A stretch of 64,000 nucleotides of DNA, from NCBI GenBank assembly GCA_950022655.1, contig OX465581.1:105135125-105199124 (forward strand), read 5' to 3'. Made by a program: the position numbers and the translations under genes. This DNA is from Alentia gelatinosa (lineage: Eukaryota; Annelida; Polychaeta; Phyllodocida; Polynoidae). The notes beneath the pieces were generated by a model. That model made no database searches, was not told the DNA's origin, and saw only the letters and a program-made list of their open reading frames with translations. This document shows, one piece after another, positions 11,310 to 22,974 of the stretch. Each line of letters begins with the position of its first letter. Position 1 is the stretch's first letter.

Positions 11310-11625
11310 TTTTTTGTTTGTTTGGTTTGATTTTACGTCCAGTCAACCATTATAGGCTCTTTCCAGACTTTCTCAAGGTTCTTTTACACCACTAGGGTGG
11401 TGAATGAATCTATGTGATGAATTCAGGTAGAAATCTCACCCCTACACATTTACCGAGGTGAGAGTTCTTTTACTTCCCACAACACATAGACATGGTATGA
11501 GAAGGATGGCCTTTGTTATGGCAGTAAATCTACCACTGCTGGGGGTGGGACTCGAACCCACAAAGTCTGACAACCTTGGGGTTACAAGTCCGGTGCTCTA
11601 ACCACTGAGCTATCTCCCCACCCCC
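11310..11625 (-). mobile_element. tRNA-derived SINE family A, full copy with TSD
   Basis: An 11-bp target duplication TGTAGCTTGTC flanks the copy (11299-11309 and 11626-11636). Read on the minus strand, the head is tRNA-like: gatagctcagtggttagagc resembles a Pol III A box and gggttcgagtccca a B box. An anticodon-arm-like ACTTGTAACCC lies between them. The acceptor stem does not pair properly, so this is not a functional tRNA gene. The tail ends in the tgattttacgtccagtcaac/gtttgtttgg region. Internal Pol III promoter elements would drive it. It needs a LINE partner for mobility. Confidence 0.9.
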
Positions 11626-11636
11626 TGTAGCTTGTC

Positions 11637-13344
11637 AAAGGTAAGAGCAAACCAAGTGTACTTTGATCAGTATTAGTCCTGTGGTCAGACTGGTGGAGAT
11701 GATGGTTACTCCATTACCACCGGCCATTTATCATAGCAACACCTTTACTGCTCACTCCAACATTTGAGGATGAAGACTGCTGTTTTCAAAACAATGTATA
11801 TCGAGGAGAATGAATTCTATCTTATGTTAGCCAAGACACTATCTTCTCAGATTTAGCAGGCCTAACCACATGGGTAGTCTCTTATCTAGGTCACTGTAGG
11901 CTTTTGATATGCTATGGATAGCAGTTGGATAGTCACCCGCTTATCATAAGGTTTGTTGCCTTGTCTATCAGCTCGATGGAGAGGCAGCTGAAAAAAAATC
12001 CAGTCTCCCTTCATATTAGGTCAGCCACAATCACTGCGCATGCTATGTTGTACAGCGTGGATCTATAAAGGTCGATCTCAGGGGATTAGAGGAGATGACC
12101 TTTCTCCCTATAAGCCTAAGATATCCCTTCACATGGTCATGTTAGTAGACGCTTTGCAAAACAAATGGTTGATCACAAAACCAACAGACCATCGTGGCTT
12201 TCTAGTACCCTAAATCATAGTAATGATACATTTTCATATTTACAAAGAAGGAATTTCTCCAGTGAAGTATCAGATTTCTCATTTCGGCTTATTATCTGGC
12301 ATAGATAAGAGGACTGATGACAGGATAACACTTCACGGCACATATCAATAGTGATCACCCTAGGTAAAGGTCATGGGTGTCCTCTTTTCATATGAAACCT
12401 ATAAAAGCAAACACAATGCCAGAACAAGAGGCGTTCGTTCCTGGTGCCAATGCAGCTGATTTCTCAAGTACTAGTTTAGTCAGCCTGTGACATGCCATTT
12501 AAGCAAACAAAGCCTGCAAAACTAACGGTTTATTTAGTTTCCCAGAATGACTGTTCATTCAATTTAAGCACCTGTAGATATTTCTGGGGTGCACCTCGAA
12601 AATGTCGTCTGCGGAAAAGGGAGGATGCGAGATGGACTTGCTAATGGTCAGAACACTTAATTCTGCAGTCTGAAAGTTTTTGGTCATCCTCCTGAATGTG
12701 GCGGTCCCTCTGTAACCAAGGGAATTTGTTGGTGTCAAATGGCGTGTTGTGTTTTTATTTCTATTTGTATTTCTTGAGGTAGACTGGATTATTCATGGAA
12801 GGGTCATAGTACGTACATGTACATATTTTTCATTCAATCTTGTTTATTTCTGGAAGATATGCGTTGCATTGACATGTATACAATGTCAATAAATAGATTC
12901 TATGACCTTTGAAAGAGCAGTGTTTTGGGTAGGAAGAACATGATATGAGTTCATACATCTTTGGAGGTATTTCTTGAAATAACACTATAGAGATAAACCT
13001 GTCGTAGAGTGGAATTTTGTGATTGTTTGTTAACTACATTGTATAGCAGATGGTCATATTATAGGTTGTACCCCAGGAGCATAAAAAATATCCTCGACAT
13101 ACGTCCAAATCCAATCTGTCTAAATCTAATTAATTTCTAAACGCTGATTTTATTCATTATGTACAGAATATACCCAATAGGGCACATCTTCAGCACGGAT
13201 GTAAATCACGATCACTAATAGATTGTACAGGTCCCTTTGGTAAACTAGGAATTTACAAGTGTATTGTTAGTGTATACTGGAAAGTGAATGAAAAAGCCGG
13301 CAAATAGACATATAAAACTTTAAAATGGACTCCCAAATGACTGT
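11637..13344. other. non-coding, nothing recognised
   Basis: No coding exon with credible splice borders and no repeat family I could match to other parts of the window. Confidence 0.4.
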
Positions 13345-13400
13345 TTTGTTTGTTTATGGCTTAACGTCCCAGGGGACCCTGAGGGTATATAGGGACCAAC
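13345..13400 (+). repeat. SINE-like family B, head fragment
   Basis: Contains tgtttatggcttaacgtccc, then aggggaccctgagggtatat. It matches the first 55 bases of the copies near 4.4 kb and 28.7 kb and then diverges. Confidence 0.7.
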
Positions 13401-15530
13401 TCCCAAATGAAGCTAGCCCTCACCCTATTAACAACTACTCTTTACAGGCATTAATTTTACGTTTTACACCTCATGATTATGTATACTGTACGATTTGACC
13501 TCATCGCATTTCCGAGGCCTCCTTGAAGAATATATGTCTGTTTACCATCAATGAGTCTACGTTCAATTCCCAAGTAGTGTTCTCGTACAAACTGCGTGCT
13601 GTATGCTAATGTTATGGCTGATAAAAAGGTGACCTAGATTGTTGGGACCAGGAACCTACCATACTGACAATGAAAGCGGGTTAATTTTTCTTTTCATGCA
13701 AATTTCTACTTTTTGATGTAGTATCTTTGTGAACTTTTCCGAATATCGATCTTAAAAGACACTAAGTTCAGTTGATATATATCATATACACACAAGACAT
13801 TCTCAATAATCAAATACCAAACGTATTATTTTGATATTCTAATCATTGCCAGATGTTGGAAGTTCAGAATAATAAAATCGATACCATTTAGGCCTAACGA
13901 TATTAGAATGGTGCAAACGTCCCAGTTTTGTGAGGAAGCTATCCTGCGAACATACGGGAAGCACCAGAAAAATAACTTTGGACGAAAGGCGATGCATTTC
14001 AATATAGGTTGGTATACAGATTAAGTGCCATATAACTCATTTTCCCTTCCAGAAGGGAAGAGTAAGATATATAGTCAGACCAACATAATATAACAGCACA
14101 TAATATAACAGCACGTCCCTTCTCTAATAACACTTTCCTTTCTTATATTTCTTCAAAGTAGTCAAATAATGACTTCATACAAAAGTAATTTCTTGGCAAA
14201 TGCGTGGTGAATACCCTTGCAAACCACTGCGGGTATTCGTGGAGAATAAAATATTTGCGGTGAAAAGAATGACTCATGAATTACACCAGATAAAGGTAAT
14301 GCATCAGTCTTGAATCTATGCTTCCCCAACTAATTGCGCAGAAGCCATCCACGTGTTATTAGGACCCTCAACTCACTTTTATATTCATTATACGCAACTC
14401 AATTCTGAAACTGGAGATTAAAGTATTTCTGAAAAACAGTGCGAGTAATGGTCTAACCAGATTTCCACAAACAGCACTGATGAGGTGTTGCATAACATTT
14501 CTATCATTGCATCATATTTCTATACATGTATTTGAATTCCCAAAGACCAAAATGTTCGCTTTTGAAGGTAAGGAAGATATGATGACAAATCAAGGAGCAG
14601 ATACAGTTTCCACCATAGACGGATAAGCGCAGCAAATGTGGAGAGAGTGTATGTGTGTGTGGGGCGGGGGGTGGGGGAGGGGGTGCGCTGATGAATCTGA
14701 AAATGATTTGTTTTTGTTGTATAATATATGAGTAGAAATTTCACTAGGCATCTGAATTCAATGAAACATTCCATGATGATCACTGCCGAAGCAACAACGT
14801 ACTGTCATTAGGCTCAGTCTAGTAAACGACCTTCATCGGTCAGTGCTGAGGTCTTAAATGTGTATTCTAGAACCAGCTAAATTCTCAATCCCCAGTTATA
14901 GAAACTAGTAGGACCACATAGATACAGATGATCATAACAACTTGTTACAACAAACAAGGAACCATAAATTAAAACAACCCGTTGAGTACTATTTGGTAAG
15001 TGGCTTGAGCACTTAACATTTCTTCACTAATAAAGACTAGAGGCATGCTCTAATTAGAGATGTACTGGCCAAAGATAGATCATGTACTTATGATTCAGCA
15101 GGGTTAATCTTGTAAATAACATAAAACGTTTCATGAATCATTTGAACCGCTGGGCCTCGACAAGGCTTTAATATTTTGTATATTTGTTTGGGTAGTTTAC
15201 CGTCCAATATATTTTTCATTTTCAAATTTCTTTAATGATCGTTGAAGGATACATATAGTTACATCAAGCCTGTGGAAGGTTCTGTGTTTGCGATCAACAA
15301 AGTGGCCGAGGATCCCAGTCCTAGCATGTACTGGTTTTAATGATCCGGCCATACAACGAAGCCTAACCGTCTATCTCTTGGGCCGGGATTTTATTCAACA
15401 TGAAATAAAAGAAATAAACAGATAGTCCAAGTCATATCCATTGTGCCACTATACACTAAGTAAATTTGTACTGATTACAACAGTTACAATAACTTAAGAA
15501 AATACAGAAATTATAACAAATACCCAACTT
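13401..15530. other. non-coding with minor simple repeats
   Basis: A tandem pair of ataatataacagcac lies near 14085-14115, and a GT/G-rich tract at 14648-14685. A short gtttgggtagtttaccgtcc fragment near 15187 looks like a SINE tail. No exon is recognised. Confidence 0.4.
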
Positions 15531-15533
15531 CTC

Positions 15534-15960
15534 TACAGCAGGGTTTCATATAATATCTTTTTGGTCAAAGATTTGAAAGTATTGTAGTCACCCTTGTAAT
15601 GCACTGAGGTAGTATATGCCTGACAGTTCGGTCTACATACAAGAGAAGCAGGTGCTTTATACAATCTGGTTTGTCTGAGGCTTCTTGAAACATTTATTCC
15701 TTTTGATAGTCGTCTATACATAAGATTAAGAAGGTGATATCTTCGTCTATCACACAATAAAGGAGTATCAGATCTTACATCGTATTAGAGGTATAACGAT
15801 TTTTGCGGAGACAGATCCTTAGACATTAATTCTGAGGTATCTGTAGATCATGATCATAGTGTTTAGAACAATTGGTAGACAGTACATCCCCATAGTCGAA
15901 GTATGGCAGGATTCCTGTCTTATAAACACGAGGAGCAGCATTTGTGGAGATAAGGTTTAT
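15534..15960 (-). pseudogene. CR1-like LINE ORF2 C-terminal region, broken
   Basis: Read from high to low coordinates, the frame gives YKTGILPYFDYGDVLSTNCS, then LQIPQN*CLRICL, then (after a frame change) CDRRRYHLLNLMYRR and TRLYKAPASLVCRPN before a stop at 15533. This is the typical order after the reverse-transcriptase domain of CR1/RTE-type LINEs: hydrophobic ILP-x-x-DYGD, a QN-x-CLR helix, a region with HLL-x-LMY-x-R, and an R-x-N end. Stops and at least one frameshift make it non-functional. The RT core and endonuclease are absent, consistent with 5' truncation. Confidence 0.75.
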
Positions 15961-15984
15961 TTTTACAAGTTGAAACATCTATAA

Positions 15985-16100
15985 TGTTCTATCAAACCAT
16001 TTCTGTCGTTGGGTGGCGATCGTGAGATTGAATTTAGGTAGAAACCTCACCTTACACGTTTACCAAGGTAAGAGTTCTTTTAGTTGCTACACCATGCCCA
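15985..16100 (-). repeat. SINE family A fragment
   Basis: Contains gaatttaggtagaaacctca and ttaccaaggtaagagttctt, matching the body of family A. Head and tail are missing. Confidence 0.65.
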
Positions 16101-16582
16101 TTTCCTTCACCATGTGAAACAAACAGCTCTAGAAGTAACTGAGGCAAGCAGGCACATTCTAGTAAGACAAATAGAAGTGTGTACAATAAACACATGGACA
16201 AAACCGAGTTAATCCATCAGCTTTCTTGACTGCTATATAAGATCGTTTCCTTTCAATCTCTTTATCCGACACCCAGCTGGTTATTTTGACGCAGGTGAAA
16301 TATTTGGTAAATCAAGTTTATTCATCATGTTAGAACAACGTGAGAAACAACTAAGACCAGATCAAACACATTCATTAGAAGAACACTGTTTCTCAATCGC
16401 AGAGTCGGAACTTCTTTAGTTTCCGATATGTACAGACGCCGACATCTGGCACGTAGCCAAAACCAAAAATAACCGGTTCTAACTGGTTGGCTAGTGGACC
16501 TCCACCACCACACGGCCTTCCACCCATAGCCTGACTTCTGACTGCATCGGCCTGACCTACTTTCAGCCCACTCTCGACTCAC

Positions 16583-16682
16583 CAACATTTCTCCTTCAGA
16601 TCTTGGACAAGTCTGTGGATGAGCTTCACGTTGCGAAGGATCTTCGAGATTTCCTCCCAATGAATGAAATCTGAAGGTTCAA
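16583..16682 (-). CDS. candidate internal exon, product unknown
   Basis: The minus strand encodes PSDFIHWEEISKIL, then NVKLIHRLVQDLKEKC, and ends at a GTTG/GTGAGT donor. Likely acceptors are gttgaaccttcag (edge 16670) or ctcgggcag (edge 16682). The frame is open further, to about 16761. The peptide would form an amphipathic helix with regularly spaced Leu/Ile/Val. No family is recognised. The opposite strand has a competing reading, a ttctccttcag acceptor followed by ILDKSVDELHV and a stop, so the strand is not certain. Confidence 0.35.
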
Positions 16683-17342
16683 CTGCCCGAGTTTCTTTCT
16701 CTGAACTCTTCTCATGAGTCATGCCTATATATACATGTAGTTCAGTTGCTTGTTTCTGCATAAGCTTCTCTTCAGGAGTTGACCATGTTGGAACAACACT
16801 TGTTCAATACCTCATAACCTCAATCTCAATTTCTGTCAATCCGATACCCAAGACTTTCATTTGAAAAGAACATCCAGGATTAGGAAGGTTATGGACTTAT
16901 CTCCAACATGGTATCATTATATGGTTGTGCAATATATATGTTGGGTTTTCTTGTAGATTTCATGCATGAGGTGGACTTGCCTCTTCATAGAATAAGAGTA
17001 TGGTGATCGACATGAAAAAATGATCAACACGAAAGAATGTCCGATCATGAATTGTATACACAGTAGAATATCTATCAGTAACTCAACCCCAAAGAAAAGT
17101 ATGCACATGTACTAAAAATATAATAACTAAATAAAAAATGCTCAAATTGTCTGAATCGGTTTTATCACGGAATACCTTGATGACTTACCAAATGTCTCTT
17201 AAAAGACTCTCTTGTATTTGACTCCTCTATCGGCAGTACGTCTCAATACATCCTCATAAATGTATCAGCTTTGCCATGTGTGCTTGGTCTTTATTCCAAA
17301 CTCTTCTGCTTGGTCGGTGTTGGGATTCCCTTATGTACCGCT
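16683..17342. other. non-coding, nothing recognised
   Basis: AT-rich sequence between the exon candidate and the CRE-bearing tandem repeat. No gene seen. Confidence 0.4.
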
Positions 17343-17638
17343 AACCTGCTCAAACCAGTTGAGCAATCCCGTTCACGCTGGTTTAGACTGGTTCAAACCA
17401 GATCCTATTACGTAATCATAGCGACGTCATATCTCTATCATGCCAACCTGCGTAAACCGGTCCAGCAAGCAGGGTCATACTGGTTTAGACTGGTTCAATC
17501 CAGATCTCATCACGTATTCATGATGACGTCATCACTGTATCACGCCAACCTGCCGAAACTGGTTCAGCAGGTCGGTTCAGACCGGTCCAAACCAGATCTC
17601 ATCACGTATTCATAGTGACGTCATCACTGTGTCACGTG
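17343..17638 (+). repeat. 102-bp tandem repeat, ~2.9 copies, with CRE-like sites
   Basis: Three diverged units start AACCTG at 17343, 17445 and 17547. Each holds a ctggtttagactggttcaa-like block and ends in a TGACGTCA-type core: gcgacgtcat in unit 1, tgatgacgtcatca in unit 2 and agtgacgtcatcac in unit 3. TGACGTCA is the consensus CREB/ATF site. A GC-rich open frame follows directly. Confidence 0.85.
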
Positions 17639-18005
17639 GAGTGAATCACATGTTTGTGGGTGTGATAGCTGTAACAGTGTTTGGGAGCACCAGCGTGCCG
17701 CGAGGCACAGCCTAGTGGTAACAGGCGTGTACGGCGAGGCCTCCCTCCCCCGAGCAGCAGTCACAGGCGTGTCTCCCGGTGTCTGTGTGTACGCTGTGTG
17801 GTGTGTGTGCGAGTCAACAGGCACCCCCAAAATAGAGCACAGCAGGGAGGTCAACACGCTGCGCCGTGTGATACTGTGTACGGACTGTACTGGGTGGTGC
17901 ATACAGCAGCGTCTGCTGGAGTTTGTACCACACCAACAGGTCCTGGCAACACTGTATAATGTATGGTTGTGTGTGAGTGGGCGTGTGCATGCGTGGCACT
18001 GTTAA
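17619..18005 (+). CDS. candidate cysteine-rich ORF or exon, unknown product
   Basis: An open frame of 128 codons follows two in-frame stops (TAG TGA). It is locally GC-rich and reads VCGCDSCNSVWEHQR near the start. Further on are GVCVYAVWCVCES, HSREVNTLRRVILCTDC and QRLLEFVPHQQVLATLYNVW. The ILCTDC...WCIQQRLLEF stretch is the most protein-like part. I recognise no domain. TG/GTG richness could keep frames open by chance, and the opposite strand is also open for 92 codons, so this is a weak call. The third CRE-like core ends inside its first codons. Confidence 0.28.
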   Translation, partial: RHHCVTWSESHVCGCDSCNSVWEHQRAARHSLVVTGVYGEASLPRAAVTGVSPGVCVYAVWCVCESTGTPKIEHSREVNTLRRVILCTDCTGWCIQQRLLEFVPHQQVLATLYNVWLCVSGRVHAWHC

Positions 18006-18176
18006 TTAATGCTGGTGGCTTCCCATGGTACATACAAGTACCGTAAAACCGTACTGTTATCATGGTACCGAAGCACCTATTACTATTTATCCTATCCCTC
18101 ATATAAATATTCATAGATTTAACATGGTGTGACTGTATGTCATGGTTATGCCATATAATATTTAGTAGAAACCAAA

Positions 18177-18590
18177 CGAGAGTTAGCCTTGTCAATGTTT
18201 ATGCCACGATGGGCAGGTTGTGTATTACTACACGAGGCGTTAGCCAAGTTTAGTAAGTAGCAGACCTAACCAGAGTGGTATGAACATTGACAAGGCTAAC
18301 TCGAGTTCAGTTTCGTATTTATCCTACCCCATCTCACCGATTTACAGAGAATATTTGTAATTATCCATGTTAGTAGTTATCAATGCTGCCGGATCTACTT
18401 TCGTTATCTCGTCCCTGATTGGTCCATTTTTTTATTCACCTTGGTGCATAAATAACACTTTATCCAACGCTCCGTCAAATACATTGAGTCAATGTTAAAC
18501 GTATGGCGTTTTTTATTAGGGGTAGGATAATATATGCTACGGGTGACATATGCAGTTAAAACATGTGACAGGGTAGGATAAAATCTAAAC
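18177..18590 (+). mobile_element. composite foldback element P, copy 2
   Basis: A palindrome at 18177-18305 has arms CGAGAGTTAGCCTTGTCAAT and ATTGACAAGGCTAACTCGAG. The module that follows opens with tatttatcctaccccatctc, and near its far end has gcgttttttattaggggtag, then another ggtaggataaaatc. The palindrome sequence is unrelated to copy 1, while the module is shared. Confidence 0.7.
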
Positions 18591-19296
18591 AACACTCAAT
18601 TTCATAATTGTTTACGTGGTGGTTGTGGTCTTCTGCTACAGATATCACTCAGCTCTGTGATATCATTCCGCGAAAACAATTCACACCATATAAACAACTG
18701 GATGAAATTTGTTGACGTTTCTTGATGATATCCATGCCGTATACTGTAAATATGCACCGTTTCCCCATATAACGTAAAAAAATAACGAAAAATAACGTAT
18801 GAAACTGTGTTCCATGCAGCAAAATTTCCTTGGGCTAAATTAAGCTGATTATTTTTATTACTTTCGGGTAAATAGTAAATGTAGAACTACCTACCATGCT
18901 TGTACAAGCCAGAAAACTCAATAATAATTTATGGTTCGTGCTGATCTTGATGTAAACACCTTGTTCCATACAAACCTTAATTTATCATCTCATTATATAG
19001 CTTGTTCAGCATGGTCAGGTCGTTCTATATAATTACTAAACTATGAGAATAAAGGCGTTCAGTTGGCGTTTTCATACTAGATTCCAATGATATATCTAAA
19101 GCTAGAACAGGACATGACTGTGATACTTTCTTAAATATCACCCGGATGGTGTGATACATAAAGTAGAGGGACACAACGTTGGTGGAAAATTCCTAATTCC
19201 CTCATGGCAAACAGTTTATAGGCCTTTGCTATTAAAATGCGGCCACTAAGCTTTTGTGGTTCGACATAAAATGTGTGCAACCTCGGCTTGATCCAG
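18591..19296. other. non-coding, nothing recognised
   Basis: AT-rich; no exon or repeat family assigned. Confidence 0.4.
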
Positions 19297-19456
19297 ATGA
19301 TGGCTGCTCTGTATCACGGGTACATCGACATCCAGCACCGGCGCTGGTTCCCAGCAGGCAGCCATACCCACAAGACACCGCGCGCAGACACACCGGGAAC
19401 CATCAGCCTATGGGTGGCGCTCCTAGCGGCAGAGGTCCAGCGGAGCAACGCCACGG
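19297..19456 (+). CDS. candidate exon, unknown product
   Basis: A GC-rich 160-nt block sits between a cggcttgatccag acceptor-like edge and a CACGG/GTATGG donor. The frame starts MMAALYHGYIDIQHRRWFP and continues PGTISLWVALLAAEVQRS. The second half would suit a buried or membrane-like helix. Another frame through the same block (PRLDPDDGCSVSRV...) is also open, but it is rich in Pro, Arg and His, as shadow frames often are. The frame is open upstream of the acceptor, so an initiating ATG at 19297 is possible. No homologue comes to mind. Confidence 0.33.
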
Positions 19457-20549
19457 GTATGGCGCTCAGTGTATAGCAGAACCACTCAGTATTTCCATAT
19501 CCTCCTCAATTTCAATTTTCTATATGGGTTCTACAATATCTGACCTAAGAGATGTGTCCGCTAAAACCCGTTCTTTTTGTATAATTCAGTGATGAAATAT
19601 ATTTTTTTTAGTACAGCAGGGTAAAATTTAACATATGAACGGTTCTTTTATCGATACATACCTGATCACCATTACCTGTCACCTATCAAGAGGGCTGTAT
19701 GGTTACCCCTGTCACTGACACGACTTCTAGAGAGAAAAACTCTGTGGGTTTATGCGCATTTTGGTGCCTCTGAACCCTAACCTTGTCAGGCGGCTTCCCA
19801 TTGGTTAATTTCCCCTGTGTCTTCTTAGATCTTTTCTGATTTGTGGGTGCACTTCCTACAATTTTGGTTTGCTCCCATCTGTAGGTGGGGCCTGTTTCAT
19901 GCTACGTTTTGTTTTATTTCTGACGTTGTCTTTCCTTTGTTAATAAGTTGTTTTGTTTCTTTTCTTTTCCTCCTTTTGTCTTAATTTTTATTTTTGTCCG
20001 TGTTTTAAAGACTCCCTTGCTGGGTTATTCTCGTGCACCGTTATTCTCCTCTTTTCTTTAGATTTCTAGGTGAGAGAATTGATTGTTTCAAAGTATCTTT
20101 TAGATGGGTGGTTTTAACTTTCTATCATTTGGGAAGTTTCTCCTCCCGTTGTAGTGGTTTCGATCTCCTTCAGGCCTCGTCAGGTATGGTGTGATAGTGT
20201 CTTCGTTATGGCTGGTGGTTTTCTCTCACTGGCTCATGTTACATTGAGCAGGATTAGGTTACCCGTGTTTTTTTCCGTTGATTTCTCTCTAGTTTAGCTA
20301 TGCTAACCAACATCCCTCAGTGAACTATTTGGACAAATCTCTCCCTTCACGTTGAAACATCTTTCCGAAATTACTCACCAGTAGGTATCCTCGTTTTGAC
20401 AGAGTGATAATATTTTTCATCATTTCGCCTAGAATTCCTAAATATGAGGTTATACCTGTATTGTGGGGATATTTATCATTCACCAATCAATTAGTTCTAA
20501 TATCATTCCATGGAAACAAAGGTTTTTGAAAACTTGGAAAATGATGCCT
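19457..20549. other. non-coding, nothing recognised
   Basis: T-rich in 19820-20300. No reliable exon or repeat boundary. Confidence 0.35.
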
Positions 20550-20665
20550 TTAGACATATACCACCATAGGACGGTTTTGTTGCCTAAAGGAATCACTTCA
20601 GGCATTCCCACCCTGGCACCTATAGGTATCACCCACCGTGAAAGGGTTAAATGGCCAGGTTGGGT
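20550..20665 (+). repeat. repeat family F fragment (gatgcct...aggcatc type)
   Basis: Contains aaatgatgccttta and ends ccgtgaaagggttaaatgg. Related endings occur at 41150-41225, 46345-46425 and 51240-51310, usually with a gatgcctcaaggcatca hairpin. Confidence 0.45.
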
Positions 20666-20977
20666 ATAAGTTCTGCAAGAACCATTGTGTTTTTTCCAAT
20701 CCCTACCAATACAAGATTGTGGGCATGTTTGGTTTGGTTTGGTCAGTTTGATATTTTATGTCTGGTCAGTTTGATATTTCTCTTCCCAGACTTTAGTAAG
20801 CTTTAAAAACCTTTCTAGGTTTTCCCTATTACTTAGATAGGATGGTTTGACAGGGATATCCAGGCTTCCAGTGATTCGAGTGATGCCAGTTGGGTATTCC
20901 CCAGTTTGGGGCGGATAATATCTTGGGGCATTCCCCGGCAAAGAACTGTTTCACTAGTTTTTTTGGTTTTTTTTAAT

Positions 20978-21262
20978 CAGGGATGTCAGTTGGGGTCAGG
21001 GCAAAAAGTGGATTTTTATAAAATTTGGAATTTCTGCCTTAGAGAGACTGGGAAAACTTGGAAAGCATGTTCTTGTCGGCCATGACATGGGGCTGAAGAT
21101 CTGTGGGGAGGTCCAAAACACTTTTTCTTTTTTTATTATTAAATGAGGCTAAATCAATATTATCTATGTTTCACACAAGTGGAAGAAATTACATTTACTG
21201 AGTATGAAAAAGTGGATTTCCACGGAAAAATGGAAAACTGTCATCTCTGTTTAATTATGGTT
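20978..21262 (+). repeat. dispersed repeat family D, copy 1
   Basis: Opens with gggatgtcagttggggtcag. It continues with aaaaagtggat, ctgccttagagagactggga, gatctgtggggaggtccaaa and atgaggctaaatcaatatta, and ends gaaaaatggaaaactgtcat. Other copies are at 25855-26098, 50698-50960 and 51845-52085, with a head fragment at 44563-44605. The class is unknown. Confidence 0.75.
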
Positions 21263-21399
21263 GATGGACTGTACAACAGTCCTCAATTTGTTATGTCTGG
21301 AACTGTTCCAGATGTTCTGCCAACATTTTTGCAAATGCTCTTTCGTCATTGGTTTCAGATCCGTATGAGGAATTGCATGGGGTCCATAATGTCTGCCAA

Positions 21400-21535
21400 G
21401 TTTGTTTGTTTGTTTGTTTGGGTAGTTTAACATTCAATATGTTCTATTAGGCTTAATTTGGGTTTGATCAAATCTATGACATGAATTTAAGTAGAAATCT
21501 CACCCCTAGACATTTACTGAGGTTGCGCTGAATTA
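21400..21535 (-). repeat. SINE family A fragment
   Basis: Tail tgtttgtttgtttgggtag and body atttaagtagaaatctcacc followed by catttactgaggt. The tRNA-like head is missing. Confidence 0.7.
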
Positions 21536-21714
21536 CAATGTGGCCAGGGAACCAGCACATGACCAGCTCTTTGCCGTGTTCTCTTTTCAAAGTTGTGTAC
21601 GATTGTCTCATGTCCCTAATGATGGGGTTTCCTGTATTGTACTGGCCAATGTTCTGTTAGCAAGACTTTGAACCATAGACGATTATTAACTTTACTTTAA
21701 TATCTTTATCTTGA

Positions 21715-22410
21715 CCTGGGAATGCAGTATTGTATTAGCCTCAGCTGTGAAGATACTGCTTCTGCCATGTAGGGCAACTTTCAGGTTTTTATGGGGCAGA
21801 ACCAGTACACCTTCCATCTTTTGAGCCATCGGTGTTATGGGCACATGATCTTTGGGTCTTCTTTGCAGGGTCTTGTTGTAGTATACAAATACCCTGTCAG
21901 AGGTGTCAGCTTGGGTGTGTTATTTTAAGGCCCAAAAGGAACAGGAGGCATTTAACACCCCACGGAAAAGTGTCACTCGGTTCCTCCACCTGCATTCTGC
22001 GCATTGGTTTGCCAACTTCCTTGTAGACCTTACTCTTACAGAGAAGGTTTTTTATCACATATGTTTTTTTTCTCTGTAGATTAAACTCTTTCCTTATATG
22101 TGTGCTGGATTTCTTTCCTTTATCGCGTAGTGTAGAGCTAATTTCTCTAGCGACAGTTGTAAGAGACTGATCCCTCCTTCTACAAGTAGGCTTGAAACAG
22201 GTGTGATTCTGAATATACCAAGACAATGACGAAGGGCCTGATTCTGAATTGGTTTCAACCAGTCCAGGTTAGACTTTGCCACTGAAGCATATACCATGGA
22301 TTCGTAATCCTGTAGCAACTGGATGTATGTCTTGCACAGTCTTAGAAGAATCTCAGTGTCAGATCCCCAGTTGGTGTTTCTAAATACCTTCCATAGGTCC
22401 ATAGCCTTTT
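21715..22410 (-). pseudogene. LINE ORF2 fragment with RNase H remnant, copy 1
   Basis: The upstream part reads LLRLCKTYIQLLQDYESMVY, then LKPIQNQALRHCLGIFRI and LLVEGGISLLQL. This is the post-RT helix-rich region typical of I/Jockey-group LINEs. It is followed by a linker with KPMRRMQVEEPSDTFPW, and near 21830-21720 by a frame-shifted RNase H remnant: TDGSKDG, then in another frame SSIFTAEANTI. The TDGS aspartate and the TAEA glutamate correspond to RNase H catalytic positions. Stops and frameshifts make it dead. A second copy of the same lineage lies at 47715-49215. Confidence 0.8.
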
Positions 22411-22499
22411 GGCCTTTTCATCTTAAGTATTCAACAGTATCCTGTCAAACACCAGTCAGCATGTAAATACTCAGAAAGAATGGTATGATCATCATTGAT

Positions 22500-22795
22500 G
22501 AATGAGCTTGGAATTATTTTTGAAAAGATAAAAAATAAAAGGTTTGGGTTATATTCAGTCTATGGGTTATTTTCTCTAACCAACTTGCCATTTTTACAAC
22601 TGCCTTTCTAGGATTCAATGGGTCAATAAGGTATTTTTGTCCAGTTATTGGTCATGGTCATCTGGGCACACCTCTAAGACACTGGCCCTCTGCACCTTTC
22701 CCCATGTCACAAAATTTTCACCCTGATAGTAAAGTTTTTGCAGCATCCTGAAAGTCTACATTACCTCTCCCTATCCAAGGCAGCGTATATGAGTA
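22500..22795 (+). repeat. dispersed repeat family C, copy 2
   Basis: Shares the family blocks attcagtctatgggttatttt, caactgcctttctaggat and ttattggtcatggtcatctg. The first blocks and the tail are weaker than in the other copies. Confidence 0.7.
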
Positions 22796-22974
22796 GCTTT
22801 TAAAGGACAGCTAACATATTGGAAATGTAGTAGAAGTACAATAATCAAGCAATGGTAGATTTTTTGCTACATGAATGGCCAGTTGTTCTGATACCATGTA
22901 TATGTGGTGTGGGAACTAAAATGTATGAGCTACTATTCATGATTGTATTTTATAAGGTTCAATAAAAAAAACTT

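Noticed and set aside
11540..11620. A tRNA-Thr gene on the minus strand
   Set aside because: A and B boxes and an anticodon-like TGT are there, but the acceptor stem does not pair, and the sequence is the head of a SINE with target duplications.
17271..17615. 114-codon plus-strand frame
   Set aside because: It is the translation of the 102-bp tandem repeat, whose length is a multiple of three.
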